Made by a program: the position numbers and the translations under genes. The notes under the pieces were generated by a model. The model was not told the DNA's origin and searched no databases. It saw only the letters and a list, made by a program, of their open reading frames with translations. Positions 34,683 to 43,939 of a stretch of DNA of 64,000 nt are shown one piece after another; position 1 is the stretch's first letter, and every line of letters starts with the position of its first letter. The stretch spans positions 1 to 64,000 of the forward strand of contig DKUR01000035.1 in the NCBI GenBank assembly GCA_002490775.1, written 5' to 3'. This DNA comes from Lachnospiraceae bacterium UBA7199. Its GTDB lineage: Bacteria; Bacillota; Clostridia; Lachnospirales; Lachnospiraceae.

Positions 34683-34751
34683 GTAAAAAGGGAGATGAAA
34701 AATCATGCTGCATGTTTTCATGGAAAAATAATTTGGAAAGGAAATAAAAAA

Positions 34752-36863
34752 ATGAGTGAAGTAATTAATGTTGAAGAACTTTTTGCCAGCAAGGTGTTTA
34801 CACGTGCGACAATGAGAGAACGTCTGCCTAAGAATGTTTATAAGGAAGTAATTAAAGTAATGGAAAAAGGCGGCGAGCTGTCACTTGCCGCTGCTGATGT
34901 TGTTGCAAAGGAAATGAAAGACTGGGCGGTAGAAAATGGAGCCACCCATTACACGCACTGGTTTCAGCCTTTGACAGGGATTACTGCTGAAAAGCATGAC
35001 TCTTTTGTTTCCCATCCAGATGAAAGTGGAAAGATGCTGATGGAATTTTCGGGGAAGGAATTAATTAAGGGAGAGCCGGATGCTTCTTCGTTTCCCTCTG
35101 GAGGCCTTCGGGCTACTTTTGAGGCAAGAGGATATACCGCATGGGATATTACCTCGCCTGCGTTTTTGAAGGAAGATGCTACAGGAGTCATTCTCTGCAT
35201 CCCTACAGCATTTTGCTCTTATAAAGGAGAAGCCCTTGATAAAAAGACACCTTTGCTTCGTTCTATGGAGGCGATCAGCCAGCAGGCACTGCGTATCGTC
35301 AAGCTGTTTGGCAACACAGAAGCAAAGAAAGTAGTTGCAAGCGTGGGGCCGGAACAGGAATATTTTTTGGTTGACAGAGAAAAGTATTTGAAAAGACCTG
35401 ATTTGATCTTTGCAGGGCGAACTTTATTTGGTGCACCAGCTCCTAAGGGACAGGAATTGGAAGATCATTATTTTGGAACCATAAGGGAGCGCGTAGGCGC
35501 ATACATGAAGGATTTGAATATTGAACTGTGGAAGCTTGGTGTTACTGCTAAAACACAGCACAATGAAGTAGCTCCCGCGCAGCATGAACTGGCACCTATT
35601 TATGAGACAGCAAACATTGCTGTAGATCATAACCAGCTTGTGATGGAAACAATGAAAAAGGTTGCAGGACGTCATGGTCTGACCTGTCTGCTGCATGAAA
35701 AACCCTTTGCAGGAGTGAATGGTTCTGGTAAACATAATAACTGGTCTCTGGCAACAGACAATGGGGTAAATCTATTGGATCCCGGGGATACTCCAAATGA
35801 AAATATTCAGTTCCTTTTGGTTTTAGCCTGCATTATTAAAGCTGTAGACAGACATGCTGATCTGCTCCGCCAAAGTGCCTCAGATGTTGGAAATGATCAC
35901 AGACTTGGTGCAAATGAGGCACCTCCGGCAATCATCTCTGTCTTTTTAGGAGAGCAGCTTGAGGATGTTGTCAAGCAGCTTGTAGAAACAGGTGAAGCAG
36001 CTCATGTACTGCAGGGCGGCAAGCTTGAGACAGGGGTATCCACACTGCCTGATTTTACAAAGGATGCAACTGACAGAAACAGAACATCACCATTTGCTTT
36101 TACCGGCAATAAATTTGAGTTCCGTATGGTTGGTTCAGCAGACTCTATTGGAAGCCCTAATACCATATTGAATGCAATTGTTGCAGAAGCTTTTTGTGAA
36201 GCGGCTGATGTGCTTGAAAAAGCAGAAGATTTCGATTTGGCAGTACATGATCTGATCAAGGAATATTTTACCAGGCACCAGAGAATTATCTTTAACGGAG
36301 ACGGTTATTCCGATGCATGGGTGGCAGAAGCTGAGAGAAGAGGACTTCCAAATATCAAATCTATGATAGAAGCAGTAGATACATTAACAACAGAAAAATC
36401 CGTTAAGCTTTTTGATAAGTTTGGTATTTTTACAAAGGCAGAACTGGAATCTCGGGAAGAGGTTCTTTATGAAACCTATGCAAAGACCATCAATATAGAA
36501 GCACTCACCATGATTGATATGGCATCCAAACAAATCATACCCGCAGTGATAAAATACACAAAGTCCCTTGCGGATACAGTAATTGCAGTGAAGGGAGCGG
36601 GGGCGGATGCATCGGCTCAAGCGGATCTGTTGAAGCAGGTTACTGAAAAGTTGAATGGAATGAAGACAGCACTTGCAAAGCTGGAAGAGGTAACTGCAAA
36701 GGCAAGCAGCATGAGTCAGGCAAAAGAGCAGGCGTTTTACTATAAGGATGTGGTAAAAGAAGTTATGGAGGAATTGAGAACGCCTGCAGACGAAGCAGAA
36801 ATGCTGGTGGATAAAAAGGTATGGCCTATACCTACATATGGAGACCTGATTTTTGAAGTATAA
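34752..36863 (+). CDS. glnN: Glutamine synthetase type III
   Basis: A 703-residue GSIII enzyme that makes glutamine from glutamate, ammonia and ATP. Family marks are [17 protein letters not shown] at the N-terminus, [24 protein letters not shown] (metal-binding Glu), [28 protein letters not shown] and [19 protein letters not shown]. Length matches type III (about 700) and not types I/II. ATG 34752 follows AAAGGAAA; ATG 34695 lacks a usable site. A possible attenuator lies upstream. Confidence 0.95.
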   Translation: MSEVINVEELFASKVFTRATMRERLPKNVYKEVIKVMEKGGELSLAAADVVAKEMKDWAVENGATHYTHWFQPLTGITAEKHDSFVSHPDESGKMLMEFSGKELIKGEPDASSFPSGGLRATFEARGYTAWDITSPAFLKEDATGVILCIPTAFCSYKGEALDKKTPLLRSMEAISQQALRIVKLFGNTEAKKVVASVGPEQEYFLVDREKYLKRPDLIFAGRTLFGAPAPKGQELEDHYFGTIRERVGAYMKDLNIELWKLGVTAKTQHNEVAPAQHELAPIYETANIAVDHNQLVMETMKKVAGRHGLTCLLHEKPFAGVNGSGKHNNWSLATDNGVNLLDPGDTPNENIQFLLVLACIIKAVDRHADLLRQSASDVGNDHRLGANEAPPAIISVFLGEQLEDVVKQLVETGEAAHVLQGGKLETGVSTLPDFTKDATDRNRTSPFAFTGNKFEFRMVGSADSIGSPNTILNAIVAEAFCEAADVLEKAEDFDLAVHDLIKEYFTRHQRIIFNGDGYSDAWVAEAERRGLPNIKSMIEAVDTLTTEKSVKLFDKFGIFTKAELESREEVLYETYAKTINIEALTMIDMASKQIIPAVIKYTKSLADTVIAVKGAGADASAQADLLKQVTEKLNGMKTALAKLEEVTAKASSMSQAKEQAFYYKDVVKEVMEELRTPADEAEMLVDKKVWPIPTYGDLIFEV

Positions 36864-36897
36864 AATCCTTCCTTTTTTATGATATATTCTACTAAAG

Positions 36898-36937
36898 ACT
36901 GCCGCCAGAATCGTATGTAATTCTGGCGGCAGTTTAT
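36898..36937. terminator. Bidirectional terminator between glnN and the DUF1905 fusion gene
   Basis: A perfect 14-bp stem (36898-36911 / 36920-36933) between convergent genes, with a short T-rich stretch on the plus side. Confidence 0.85.
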
Positions 36938-36941
36938 TCGT

Positions 36942-37613
36942 CTAATCAACTTTTACTTCCAGATATCCAAGAAGCTTACTCATGTCATATTCTGTAACAA
37001 CGCCTAAGTTAGAATCATAGAATTTGCCATCAAAATGCACCAGATAATGACAGTAAAGCCCTAACTTTTCCATCAATATACAGCACTTGGGAAGCGTAGC
37101 TTCCTGGCCTTCTGTGTATACAATAACCTCGCTGTGGTCAATACCATAATAGTTTAATGCGGAAATGACGCGCCCCATAGTTGCCTGCCATTCCCGGCAG
37201 TCCATAACGCTGATAACTTCGGCAATTGTAACACCTGCCAGCATTGCAACACAAGTCTGTCCGCAAAGCCCGTCTTCCGGCTGAATGATTACATCAATGT
37301 GATCAATTTTGCGAATGGGATTTTCAAAGCTGTAGGGGCTGTTTTGATTCATTTGAATCAGGCTTCTGTTAATGTGAAGCAGTATTTTATGGGGCTGGTC
37401 AATATTAATGTGTGAAACATCTTCTTCCCGTAAGTGAATCTTGTAATTTCCCTTTGATTCGGGAAGCAGTTCACAATCAATGATTTTGTTATCAAGAACA
37501 ATATCTGCCTGAATGACATCACGTTTTTTGCTGACTTCCCACACGTTAAAGGGGATGCGGATGGTAAAAAGATCATTTTCTTTAGTAACCCTGCCAGTAA
37601 AAAAATATCTCAT
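36942..37613 (-). CDS. DUF1905-like domain fused to a C39/papain-like cysteine-peptidase domain
   Basis: A 223-residue cytoplasmic protein. Residues about 1-85 resemble DUF1905 (FTGRVTKENDLFTIRIPFNV, then ELLPESKGNYKIHL). Residues about 105-220 look like a C39-type fold: DGLCGQTCVAML (Cys117, with Cys121 nearby), YCHYLVHFDGKFYDSN (His189, Asp200) could form a Cys-His-Asp triad. No signal peptide is seen and no bacteriocin or ABC genes lie nearby, so it is not an obvious leader peptidase. AGGAGG precedes the ATG on the minus strand. Function unknown; the fold assignment is by motif only. Confidence 0.55.
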   Translation of the reverse strand: MRYFFTGRVTKENDLFTIRIPFNVWEVSKKRDVIQADIVLDNKIIDCELLPESKGNYKIHLREEDVSHINIDQPHKILLHINRSLIQMNQNSPYSFENPIRKIDHIDVIIQPEDGLCGQTCVAMLAGVTIAEVISVMDCREWQATMGRVISALNYYGIDHSEVIVYTEGQEATLPKCCILMEKLGLYCHYLVHFDGKFYDSNLGVVTEYDMSKLLGYLEVKVD

Positions 37614-37774
37614 AAGTTATCCTCCTGATTATATTTAGATAATTTGCACCTTCTCGTAAATAAAAGATAACAGATTTCTTAAAAGTTGAAAACATTTTTT
37701 TAGTGGAAAAGCAGAAAGTACTAAAAAAAATACAGCATGTCAAAAAAGTAACAAAATATTTTTCCTTTTTATAC

Positions 37775-37803
37775 TTGCAAAACGTATTATTATCATGTAT
37801 AAT
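37775..37803 (+). promoter_or_regulatory. Promoter of tRNA-Gln
   Basis: TTGCAA (37775-37780), 17-nt spacer, TATAAT (37798-37803), 18 nt before the tRNA. Confidence 0.75.
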
Positions 37804-37821
37804 ACCAAAGGTAATGAACAT

Positions 37822-37893
37822 TGGGCTATCGCCAAACGGTAAGGCAACGGACTCTGACTCCGTCATTTCAAGGTTCGAATCCTTGTAGCCCAG
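37822..37893 (+). tRNA. tRNA-Gln (anticodon CTG)
   Basis: A 72-nt cloverleaf. The acceptor stem TGGGCTA/TAGCCCA, D-arm GCC/GGC, anticodon stem ACGGA/TCCGT with loop CTCTGAC (anticodon CTG at 37854-37856, reads CAG) and T-arm with GGTTCGAATCC all pair. CCA is not encoded. It is a single tRNA with its own promoter and terminator. Confidence 0.92.
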
Positions 37894-37895
37894 CT

Positions 37896-37930
37896 TAAAC
37901 CCCTGATAGAAATTCTATCGGGGGTTTATA
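37896..37930 (+). terminator. Terminator after tRNA-Gln
   Basis: A stem of about 14 bp (AAACCCCTGATAGA / TCTATCGGGGGTTT, one G-U pair) starting 3 nt after the tRNA, then a T-containing run. Confidence 0.75.
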
Positions 37931-37982
37931 ATTTCATAAGTTTATAATTTTGTAAGCAGAAAGAAAGGCAGGCTGTAAGGAT

Positions 37983-38699
37983 ATGTATACATTTGACAGT
38001 CGGATCAGATACAGCGAATTAGATGAAACAGGGCATTTAAAGATAGAGGCGCTGCTTGATTATTTTCAGGACTGCTCTACATTTCATTCAGAGGATCTGG
38101 GGCTTGGTGTAGAGTATCTGAAAAAACAGAATATGGTGTGGGTAATGTCTGCCTGGCAAATTGTTGTGGAAAGGTACCCAAAGCTTGGGGAAACTGTTAC
38201 AATAGGCACAGCACCCTATTCTTTTAAAGGATTTGTAGGGCAGCGTAATTTTTTAATGACAGATGTAAAAGGTAAAAGGCTGGCTTGTGCCAATACGGTT
38301 TGGGGGCTTATCAGTACGGAAAATGGGAAACCTGTAAGGCTCACAGAGGAAATGCGTGAAAAATATATTTTAGAACCGCCTATTGAGATGACCTATGCAT
38401 CCAGAAAGATACATTTGCCTGAAGACGCTAAAAGAAAAGAGTCAGTACAGATCAGGGCGCATCACCTGGACACGAATCATCATGTAAACAATGGACAGTA
38501 CGTTAAAATAGCTATGGACAGCCTTTCTGAAAAATGCCGGATAAAGCAGCTTAGGGCAGAATATAAAAAGCAGATGTTTTTAAATGATATTCTTGTGCCT
38601 TATGTTTCCGATACCCAGGATGGCAGGCATATTGTAATACTAAAGGATGAGGAAGAAAATATCTGCTGTATCGTGGAACTTCAGGAAGAAAGGAAATAA
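37983..38699 (+). CDS. Acyl-ACP thioesterase
   Basis: A 238-residue double-hotdog thioesterase (PF01643) that releases free fatty acids from acyl carrier protein. N-terminal hotdog: RIRYSELDETGHLKIEALLDYFQD and WVMSAWQIVVERYPKLGE; C-terminal hotdog: HHLDTNHHVNNGQYVKIAMD, carrying the Asn/His residues used in catalysis. Cytosolic. It shares an operon with cvfB (2-nt gap). Confidence 0.9.
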   Translation: MYTFDSRIRYSELDETGHLKIEALLDYFQDCSTFHSEDLGLGVEYLKKQNMVWVMSAWQIVVERYPKLGETVTIGTAPYSFKGFVGQRNFLMTDVKGKRLACANTVWGLISTENGKPVRLTEEMREKYILEPPIEMTYASRKIHLPEDAKRKESVQIRAHHLDTNHHVNNGQYVKIAMDSLSEKCRIKQLRAEYKKQMFLNDILVPYVSDTQDGRHIVILKDEEENICCIVELQEERK

Positions 38700-38701
38700 A
38701 A

Positions 38702-39544
38702 ATGATTGAATTAGGGAAAATACAAGAGCTGACAATTGTAAAAAAAGTTGATTTTGGCGTATACCTTGCAGATACCAGTGAAGAAGAGATGCCAGAGCAA
38801 AAGGTACTTTTGCCGGGAAAAGAAGTGGCGCCGGATGCAAAGATTGGGGATCAGATAGAAGTATTTATCTATAGGGATTCCAAGGACCGTATCATAGCAA
38901 CGACCAGAAAGCCAGAGCTTACTGTTGGGCAGACGACAGTGCTTAAAGTAAAGGAAACAGGGAAAATAGGTGCATTCCTTGAATGGGAACTAGAGAAAGA
39001 TCTGCTTCTTCCTTTTAAAGAGCAGACTGTAAAGGTGGCTTCCGGGGAGGAATATCTGGTTGCATTATATATTGATAAAAGCGGTCGGTTATGTACAACA
39101 ATGAAAGTATACCCTTATTTAAAAGCAGACAGCCCATACAAAAAGGACGATCAGGTAGAGGGAATTGTTTATGAGGTCAGTGAAAAGTATGGTATTTTCG
39201 TGGCAGTAGACGACTGTTATCAGGCTTTGATTCCAAAGAGAGAGCCGGCAGCAGGCATTAAGGTGGGGGATCGTGTAAAAGCGCGCGTCTTGGAAGTGTT
39301 AGGAGATGGGAAGCTGAATTTAAGTCTTCGGGAGAAAGCGTATATTCAGATGAGTAAAGACGCAGATAAAATATTGGATATGCTGAAAAAAGAGGGAGGA
39401 AAACTTTCGTTTAACGATAAGGCAGATCCAGAACTGATTCGGCAGAGAACCGGTATGAGTAAAAACGAATTTAAACGTGCGGTAGGCACTTTGTATAAAC
39501 AAAGACTTATTATGATTGAACAAAATGGAATCAGAATGGTATAA
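38702..39544 (+). CDS. cvfB: S1-domain RNA-binding protein CvfB/YitL-like
   Basis: A 280-residue protein with three S1-like OB folds and a C-terminal winged helix (about 215-280, with TGMSKNEFKRAVGTLYKQRL). In Staphylococcus CvfB binds RNA and affects virulence-gene expression. Family match along the full length is clear (GKIQELTIVKKVDFGVYL, KEVAPDAKIGDQIEVFIYRD). ATG 38702 follows AGGAAAG at the end of the thioesterase gene. Confidence 0.9.
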   Translation: MIELGKIQELTIVKKVDFGVYLADTSEEEMPEQKVLLPGKEVAPDAKIGDQIEVFIYRDSKDRIIATTRKPELTVGQTTVLKVKETGKIGAFLEWELEKDLLLPFKEQTVKVASGEEYLVALYIDKSGRLCTTMKVYPYLKADSPYKKDDQVEGIVYEVSEKYGIFVAVDDCYQALIPKREPAAGIKVGDRVKARVLEVLGDGKLNLSLREKAYIQMSKDADKILDMLKKEGGKLSFNDKADPELIRQRTGMSKNEFKRAVGTLYKQRLIMIEQNGIRMV

Positions 39545-39570
39545 GAAAGGGTTTAGGGGATTGAAGTGAA

Positions 39571-40518
39571 ATGAATAGTAAAAAGGCAAATTGGGCATTT
39601 TTGATAACAATTATAGGATATATTGCTTTTTCCTATGCAATAGCAAATTTTTTCCCTTGGGTGGCAGACAGTCTTTTTTGGAGCAATCTTTTGGTTGAAA
39701 TTGTGATGATACTGCCCATTTTGATTTTTATTCTCGGTTCCAAGGAAAGACCAATAGAATTTCTTGGCTTTCATAAAATAAAGATCGGATCAATATTTAT
39801 GGTAGCTTTATTTACCCTTTTAAGTATGCCTTTGATTACATTGCTGAATGTTTTTTCACAAATATGGGTGGATAATGAGGTATCGCTGATGATAGATAAT
39901 ATGAATGTAGCACAAATGCCATTTTGGCTGTTATTTTTATCTTTAGCTATTATTGCACCAGTATTTGAAGAGACGATCTGCAGAGGGGCGTATTATCGTT
40001 CTTACAAAAAGTCAGGAAGCGCTTTTAAGGCGATGATGCTTTCCGCAGTTATTTTTGCAGTAATGCATATGAACTTTAATCAGGCTGCTTATGCGTTTGC
40101 AATAGGAATTTTGGCGGTACTTTTGGTAGAAGCAACAGGAAGCATCTGGTCTTCAATCATTTATCACGGATTGATTAATGGAAGCCAGGCTGTGATTATG
40201 TATGTTAATCTTCGTGCAGATTCGGAAATATATAAGGAATCTGCTGCTCTTCTAACAAGTAATTTTTTGATCTATGCAATTGGGATTTATCTTATACTAA
40301 CAGCAATAACTCTGCCGCTTGCATGGGCGGTTCTTATATGGCTTTGCCAGCATGAAGGAAGACGCGGAGTGATGTCCCAGATTTGGAAGGAAAGAAAAGA
40401 AAAAAAGGATAAGATGATCACTGTGCCGTGTATAGTGGCTCTTATCCTTTGTATTGGTGTTATGACAGGTGCATTTATGTGGTTGATTGGTAAAATATTA
40501 ACAACATTGTTTTTGTAA
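39571..40518 (+). CDS. CPBP-family intramembrane metalloprotease
   Basis: A 315-residue membrane protein with about eight hydrophobic segments and the CPBP/Abi motifs PVFEETICRGAYYRS (Glu-Glu...Arg) and AVMHMNFNQAAYAFAIG (His...Asn), followed by the third motif near WSSIIYHGLING. This family includes CAAX-prenyl-protease-like enzymes and bacteriocin-immunity proteins. Substrate unknown. It ends only 10 nt from the convergent serine hydrolase gene. Confidence 0.85.
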   Translation: MNSKKANWAFLITIIGYIAFSYAIANFFPWVADSLFWSNLLVEIVMILPILIFILGSKERPIEFLGFHKIKIGSIFMVALFTLLSMPLITLLNVFSQIWVDNEVSLMIDNMNVAQMPFWLLFLSLAIIAPVFEETICRGAYYRSYKKSGSAFKAMMLSAVIFAVMHMNFNQAAYAFAIGILAVLLVEATGSIWSSIIYHGLINGSQAVIMYVNLRADSEIYKESAALLTSNFLIYAIGIYLILTAITLPLAWAVLIWLCQHEGRRGVMSQIWKERKEKKDKMITVPCIVALILCIGVMTGAFMWLIGKILTTLFL

Positions 40519-40528
40519 GGGTTGATGG

Positions 40529-41704
40529 TTATATTATTGCTTCATAAGCAAGATCACGGATTGTAGGATGAATTTCACTATAGACAGCAGGAAATCCCAT
40601 AATGTGCTGTACATAAAAAATACTGATATGGTTGACAGGATCAACCAATGCATATGCTCCGGCAGCACCATCCCATCCAAATTCCCCCAAGGGTGACTTT
40701 GAAGCATTTTGATCAATTAATACTCGTACCCCCAACCCATAACCATATCCTTTTTTACCAGCTTTCTGAAAGTCTTTCAGCAATTGTCCTGTAGTATAGT
40801 TTGTGGAAAAAAGACGGATGGAATCTTCGGATAGAATCTGGTTCCCATTTTTGCCGATTCCGCCATTACATAAGGCATCTATAAAGTCGCTGTAAGCATT
40901 TACAGTACCGATTAGCCCGGCACCGCCGCTTTCATAATTTTCTGTTATTGTAAAGCTGTCGGCCTTGACAGGATCGGCTTGTCCAATTTTACCAGAGTTA
41001 AAATCAGCGGCATAAAGGGCGCAAAGTCTTTGTTTTAGGGTTTCATCTAATTTGAAATAGAGATCTGTGATTTCCAGAGGATTGAAAATATTTTCTTTCA
41101 AGTACTGGCTGAATTTTTTTTGTGAAATTACTTCTATAAGGGCAGCCAGCACATCATGAGCAAGGCTGTAGCTCCATCTTGTACCTGGTTCATAAATTAA
41201 AGGAGCCTTTGCAATGGCAGCCACTACTTCTTGAGTGGAGGCTGTATTATGACTTTTAACTTTTAAGTTTATAATAGCCTGGCTTGAGGTATCGTAGGAT
41301 AAACCAGCAGTCATGGACATTAAATCTATGATACGAATAGGGGTATGGGCAAAATGGCATTGAGCAGTTTCGTCCGGCCATTTAACAGGAAATCGGCCAA
41401 CAGGAAAATGATCTGCAATCCGCAGATTTGTAAATTCAGGAAGATATTTGCGCACCTCATCATATAGATCAAGTTTCTTTTTTTCCATCAATTGAAGGAC
41501 TGCTGTCATGGTAATCACTTTTGTGGCGGAATAGAATCGATACAGATTCTTTTCAGTAACGGGTATTTGTCTCTGGTAATCAGAGCAGCCGATTTTGTGG
41601 CGGAAAACCGTATTGTGGTCTTTTGTAATTTTACAGTCTCCGCCGGGGACACCATAGGTTTCAGAAAGCGAGTCCAGATAAGCAGTTAGTTTGTCAAAAT
41701 TCAT
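40529..41704 (-). CDS. Serine hydrolase of the class C beta-lactamase/DD-peptidase family
   Basis: A 391-residue PF00144 protein with the Ser-x-x-Lys active site FYSATKVIT (Ser59, Lys62), a Tyr motif WSYSLAHDV and C-terminal GWDGAAGAYALVDP. No signal peptide is seen, so a cytoplasmic esterase/amidase role is more likely than beta-lactam resistance. It is transcribed after sucrose phosphorylase with a 71-nt gap. AAAGGAATG precedes its ATG. Confidence 0.82.
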   Translation of the reverse strand: MNFDKLTAYLDSLSETYGVPGGDCKITKDHNTVFRHKIGCSDYQRQIPVTEKNLYRFYSATKVITMTAVLQLMEKKKLDLYDEVRKYLPEFTNLRIADHFPVGRFPVKWPDETAQCHFAHTPIRIIDLMSMTAGLSYDTSSQAIINLKVKSHNTASTQEVVAAIAKAPLIYEPGTRWSYSLAHDVLAALIEVISQKKFSQYLKENIFNPLEITDLYFKLDETLKQRLCALYAADFNSGKIGQADPVKADSFTITENYESGGAGLIGTVNAYSDFIDALCNGGIGKNGNQILSEDSIRLFSTNYTTGQLLKDFQKAGKKGYGYGLGVRVLIDQNASKSPLGEFGWDGAAGAYALVDPVNHISIFYVQHIMGFPAVYSEIHPTIRDLAYEAII

Positions 41705-41775
41705 AGTTTATTCATTCCTTTCTTTTTCCTGCTGACCAGCCGGTTTATCTAAAAAAGGATTGGGATTTTCCGATT

Positions 41776-43239
41776 TTAATTCAGCAGAATTTCCTGCCCC
41801 TTTTTTGTATCAAAGTATGTAATGGAATATTCTTTGGTATTAAAATCTGCATGCAGGGTAGTAGTGTATATTTCTTTTGTCCAAGTAATTACAAGTGTTG
41901 AATCCTTCTTAGATTCTCCTATGGTAATTTCTCCGTCAAAGGCGGGATAAGTATTCCTGAACCGCATGATTTTGAACATTTTTTGAAGCACGTTTTTTTT
42001 CAGCGCCGCATCAATTTCATCCGGTGTAAAAGTGTGACGGTTAATGCTGCGGGGTTCTTCGCCGCGTTTTAAGGCATCTATATCATTTTCACCTGCCAGC
42101 AGACCTACATAATATATTTGAGGAATGCCAGGGGTGTAAAATTGTACGATGCGGGCCAGAAGGTAAGCATCATCTTCACAACGCAGTGCAGAATAGTAAG
42201 TGCAGCCTAACTGATAGTACTGTGCTTTTTTATTACTTTTTTTGATCATGCTTGGGAATTTCATATATGGCTTGGCATCTTTTGTGATATCGTCTATATC
42301 TTCTCTTACGAAACTGATTTCATCATCAGTAAGCAGTCCCACTACATCCACAACCCCAATTCCATCATGAGTATCCAAAGTGGTAAATTGTTTTCTGGGG
42401 CAAATATTCAACCAATGGATGAGCCGGTCTGTGCGGCCGGTTTTTAAGCCATGAAGGAGAAGCATGGGAAGTGCAAAATCATAAACCCAGTAGCCTTTTT
42501 CCGCCATTTTCATTTGATACTTATAATTTTCATGGATTTCAGGAAGCATTTGTGTTCCGGTCTTTTTAAGTGGTTCCATACTGGTGTCCAATACCTGCCA
42601 GATTTCAGGCTCAACAAAAAAACAATTGGTGCCGGGGCGCTTGGAAGCATAAGCAAAAGCGTCAAAACGGATTAAAGGCACGTGAGCAGATAAGAGCCCT
42701 AAATTTCGTGCAAAATAGTCTTTTCCAGCCTGAGAAAATGGGTTGATATCAATTTGTTCCTCAAAGAATGTATTCCATAACCGAACTTTTTTCTTGTCGG
42801 CACGTGTAAATTCAATATAAGGAGGTTTGGCTTTCCGACGGTACAAAATGTCCAAGTCCTCCTGGGAGGGCCTGCCATCTGGCCAAAATTGATCCCAATG
42901 AATAAACATATCTTTAAAAGGAGAAGCATCACCGTTTTTCATATAGTCCTTAAACTCTTCACAGCGTATGGAAACATGGTTTACCATAAAATCAGCCATT
43001 AGATAATACTGGTCAGCCAGTGCATCAATATCATCCCAGGTGCCAAAGGCAGGATCGGGAGCATCATAATGGATTACGGCAAAGCCGCGGTCGCCGGAGG
43101 AGGGAAAAAAGGGAAGGATATGAATACCTCCAAAAAGACCAGGGAATTTTTGAGCCATTACTTGATTTAACTCTTTTAAATTTTTCCCTAAAGTGTCAGC
43201 ATAGGTGATCAGCATACATTTATTTTCTATTTTTTTCAT
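41776..43239 (-). CDS. gtfA: Sucrose phosphorylase (GH13_18)
   Basis: A 487-residue GH13 enzyme that cleaves sucrose with phosphate to glucose 1-phosphate and fructose. Signatures: GGIHILPFFPSSGDRGF, MADFMVNHVS, nucleophile Asp193 in IRFDAFAYASK, acid/base Glu234 in MLPEIHENY and DTHDGIG with stabilising Asp292. It is cytoplasmic. Some Clostridia relatives prefer sucrose 6'-phosphate, and the sequence alone does not decide. GGAGAG precedes the ATG on the minus strand. Confidence 0.88.
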   Translation of the reverse strand: MKKIENKCMLITYADTLGKNLKELNQVMAQKFPGLFGGIHILPFFPSSGDRGFAVIHYDAPDPAFGTWDDIDALADQYYLMADFMVNHVSIRCEEFKDYMKNGDASPFKDMFIHWDQFWPDGRPSQEDLDILYRRKAKPPYIEFTRADKKKVRLWNTFFEEQIDINPFSQAGKDYFARNLGLLSAHVPLIRFDAFAYASKRPGTNCFFVEPEIWQVLDTSMEPLKKTGTQMLPEIHENYKYQMKMAEKGYWVYDFALPMLLLHGLKTGRTDRLIHWLNICPRKQFTTLDTHDGIGVVDVVGLLTDDEISFVREDIDDITKDAKPYMKFPSMIKKSNKKAQYYQLGCTYYSALRCEDDAYLLARIVQFYTPGIPQIYYVGLLAGENDIDALKRGEEPRSINRHTFTPDEIDAALKKNVLQKMFKIMRFRNTYPAFDGEITIGESKKDSTLVITWTKEIYTTTLHADFNTKEYSITYFDTKKGQEILLN

Positions 43240-43467
43240 ATAAAAAACTCTCCTTTTTCTATTTGCTGGGGGAATTTATCTATTCAAAGCGTAGCACCTA
43301 ATTAGACAAGAAAACTATCATATTTCTGATTGAATATGTCATTTTTCTGTATATGCTTGTTTTCCTTAATTGATATAATGTAAAGAAATAAAAACGATAG
43401 AAAAAATGGGATTGGAATTAAAATGTGTTTTAGAAAGTGATTTATAGATACAGATGATTTTATAGAT

Positions 43468-43496
43468 TCAGGCTGCCGGTTTAACCGGCAGCCTGA
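43468..43496. terminator. Hairpin after yjfB
   Basis: A 14-bp perfect stem TCAGGCTGCCGGTT / AACCGGCAGCCTGA with a 1-nt centre, directly downstream of yjfB on the minus strand. The U tract is weak on either side. Confidence 0.7.
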
Positions 43497-43498
43497 TA

Positions 43499-43687
43499 TT
43501 AAATTAACATATCAACGTTTCCACCAATATGAGGATTCACTGACAACTCCATAGACTGATTCATCATATTAATCATAGCAGCGCCTGATGATTCAGAACT
43601 TTCCAATGCTTTGTCTAATACAGCAATGCCTACGTCGTTCGTCAGTTTTACATTTGCTAAAGCTGTAGATAACTCGGGAATATTCAT
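43499..43687 (-). CDS. YjfB-family putative motility protein
   Basis: A 62-residue protein of the YjfB_motility family (PF14070): MNIPELSTALANVKLTNDVG, then MNQSMELSVNPHIGGNVDML. In B. subtilis yjfB belongs to the SigD motility regulon; no clear SigD promoter is visible here. A SigA-like TATAAT (about 43720 on the minus strand) and GGAGGCG site precede it. It fits the flagellar genes at 55.7-57.7 kb. Confidence 0.8.
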   Translation of the reverse strand: MNIPELSTALANVKLTNDVGIAVLDKALESSESSGAAMINMMNQSMELSVNPHIGGNVDMLI

Positions 43688-43939
43688 AAAATCACGCCTC
43701 CTTCATTAGTTATTAATTATATCATAACAGAACCTGTTTGTATAGGTTGTATATTCATAAAAAGTGGATAAAAATGGTAAAAGACATCAAAAATACACAA
43801 AAATGTTACAAATACAGGTAGATTTTTTTGTATATATATATTAAAATGAAAAGGAAGTTTGTCTGGGGGCAGAAATAAACACGAAAAAAATTGTTGAATT
43901 TGCATAAAATTTTTATGGGGTATAGAAGGAGAGGGTTAT

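Noticed and set aside
43372..43496. Small RNA read on the plus strand from an extended -10 (TGATATAAT) to the hairpin at 43468
   Set aside because: No -35 box and a weak U tract; the hairpin is better explained as the yjfB terminator on the minus strand.
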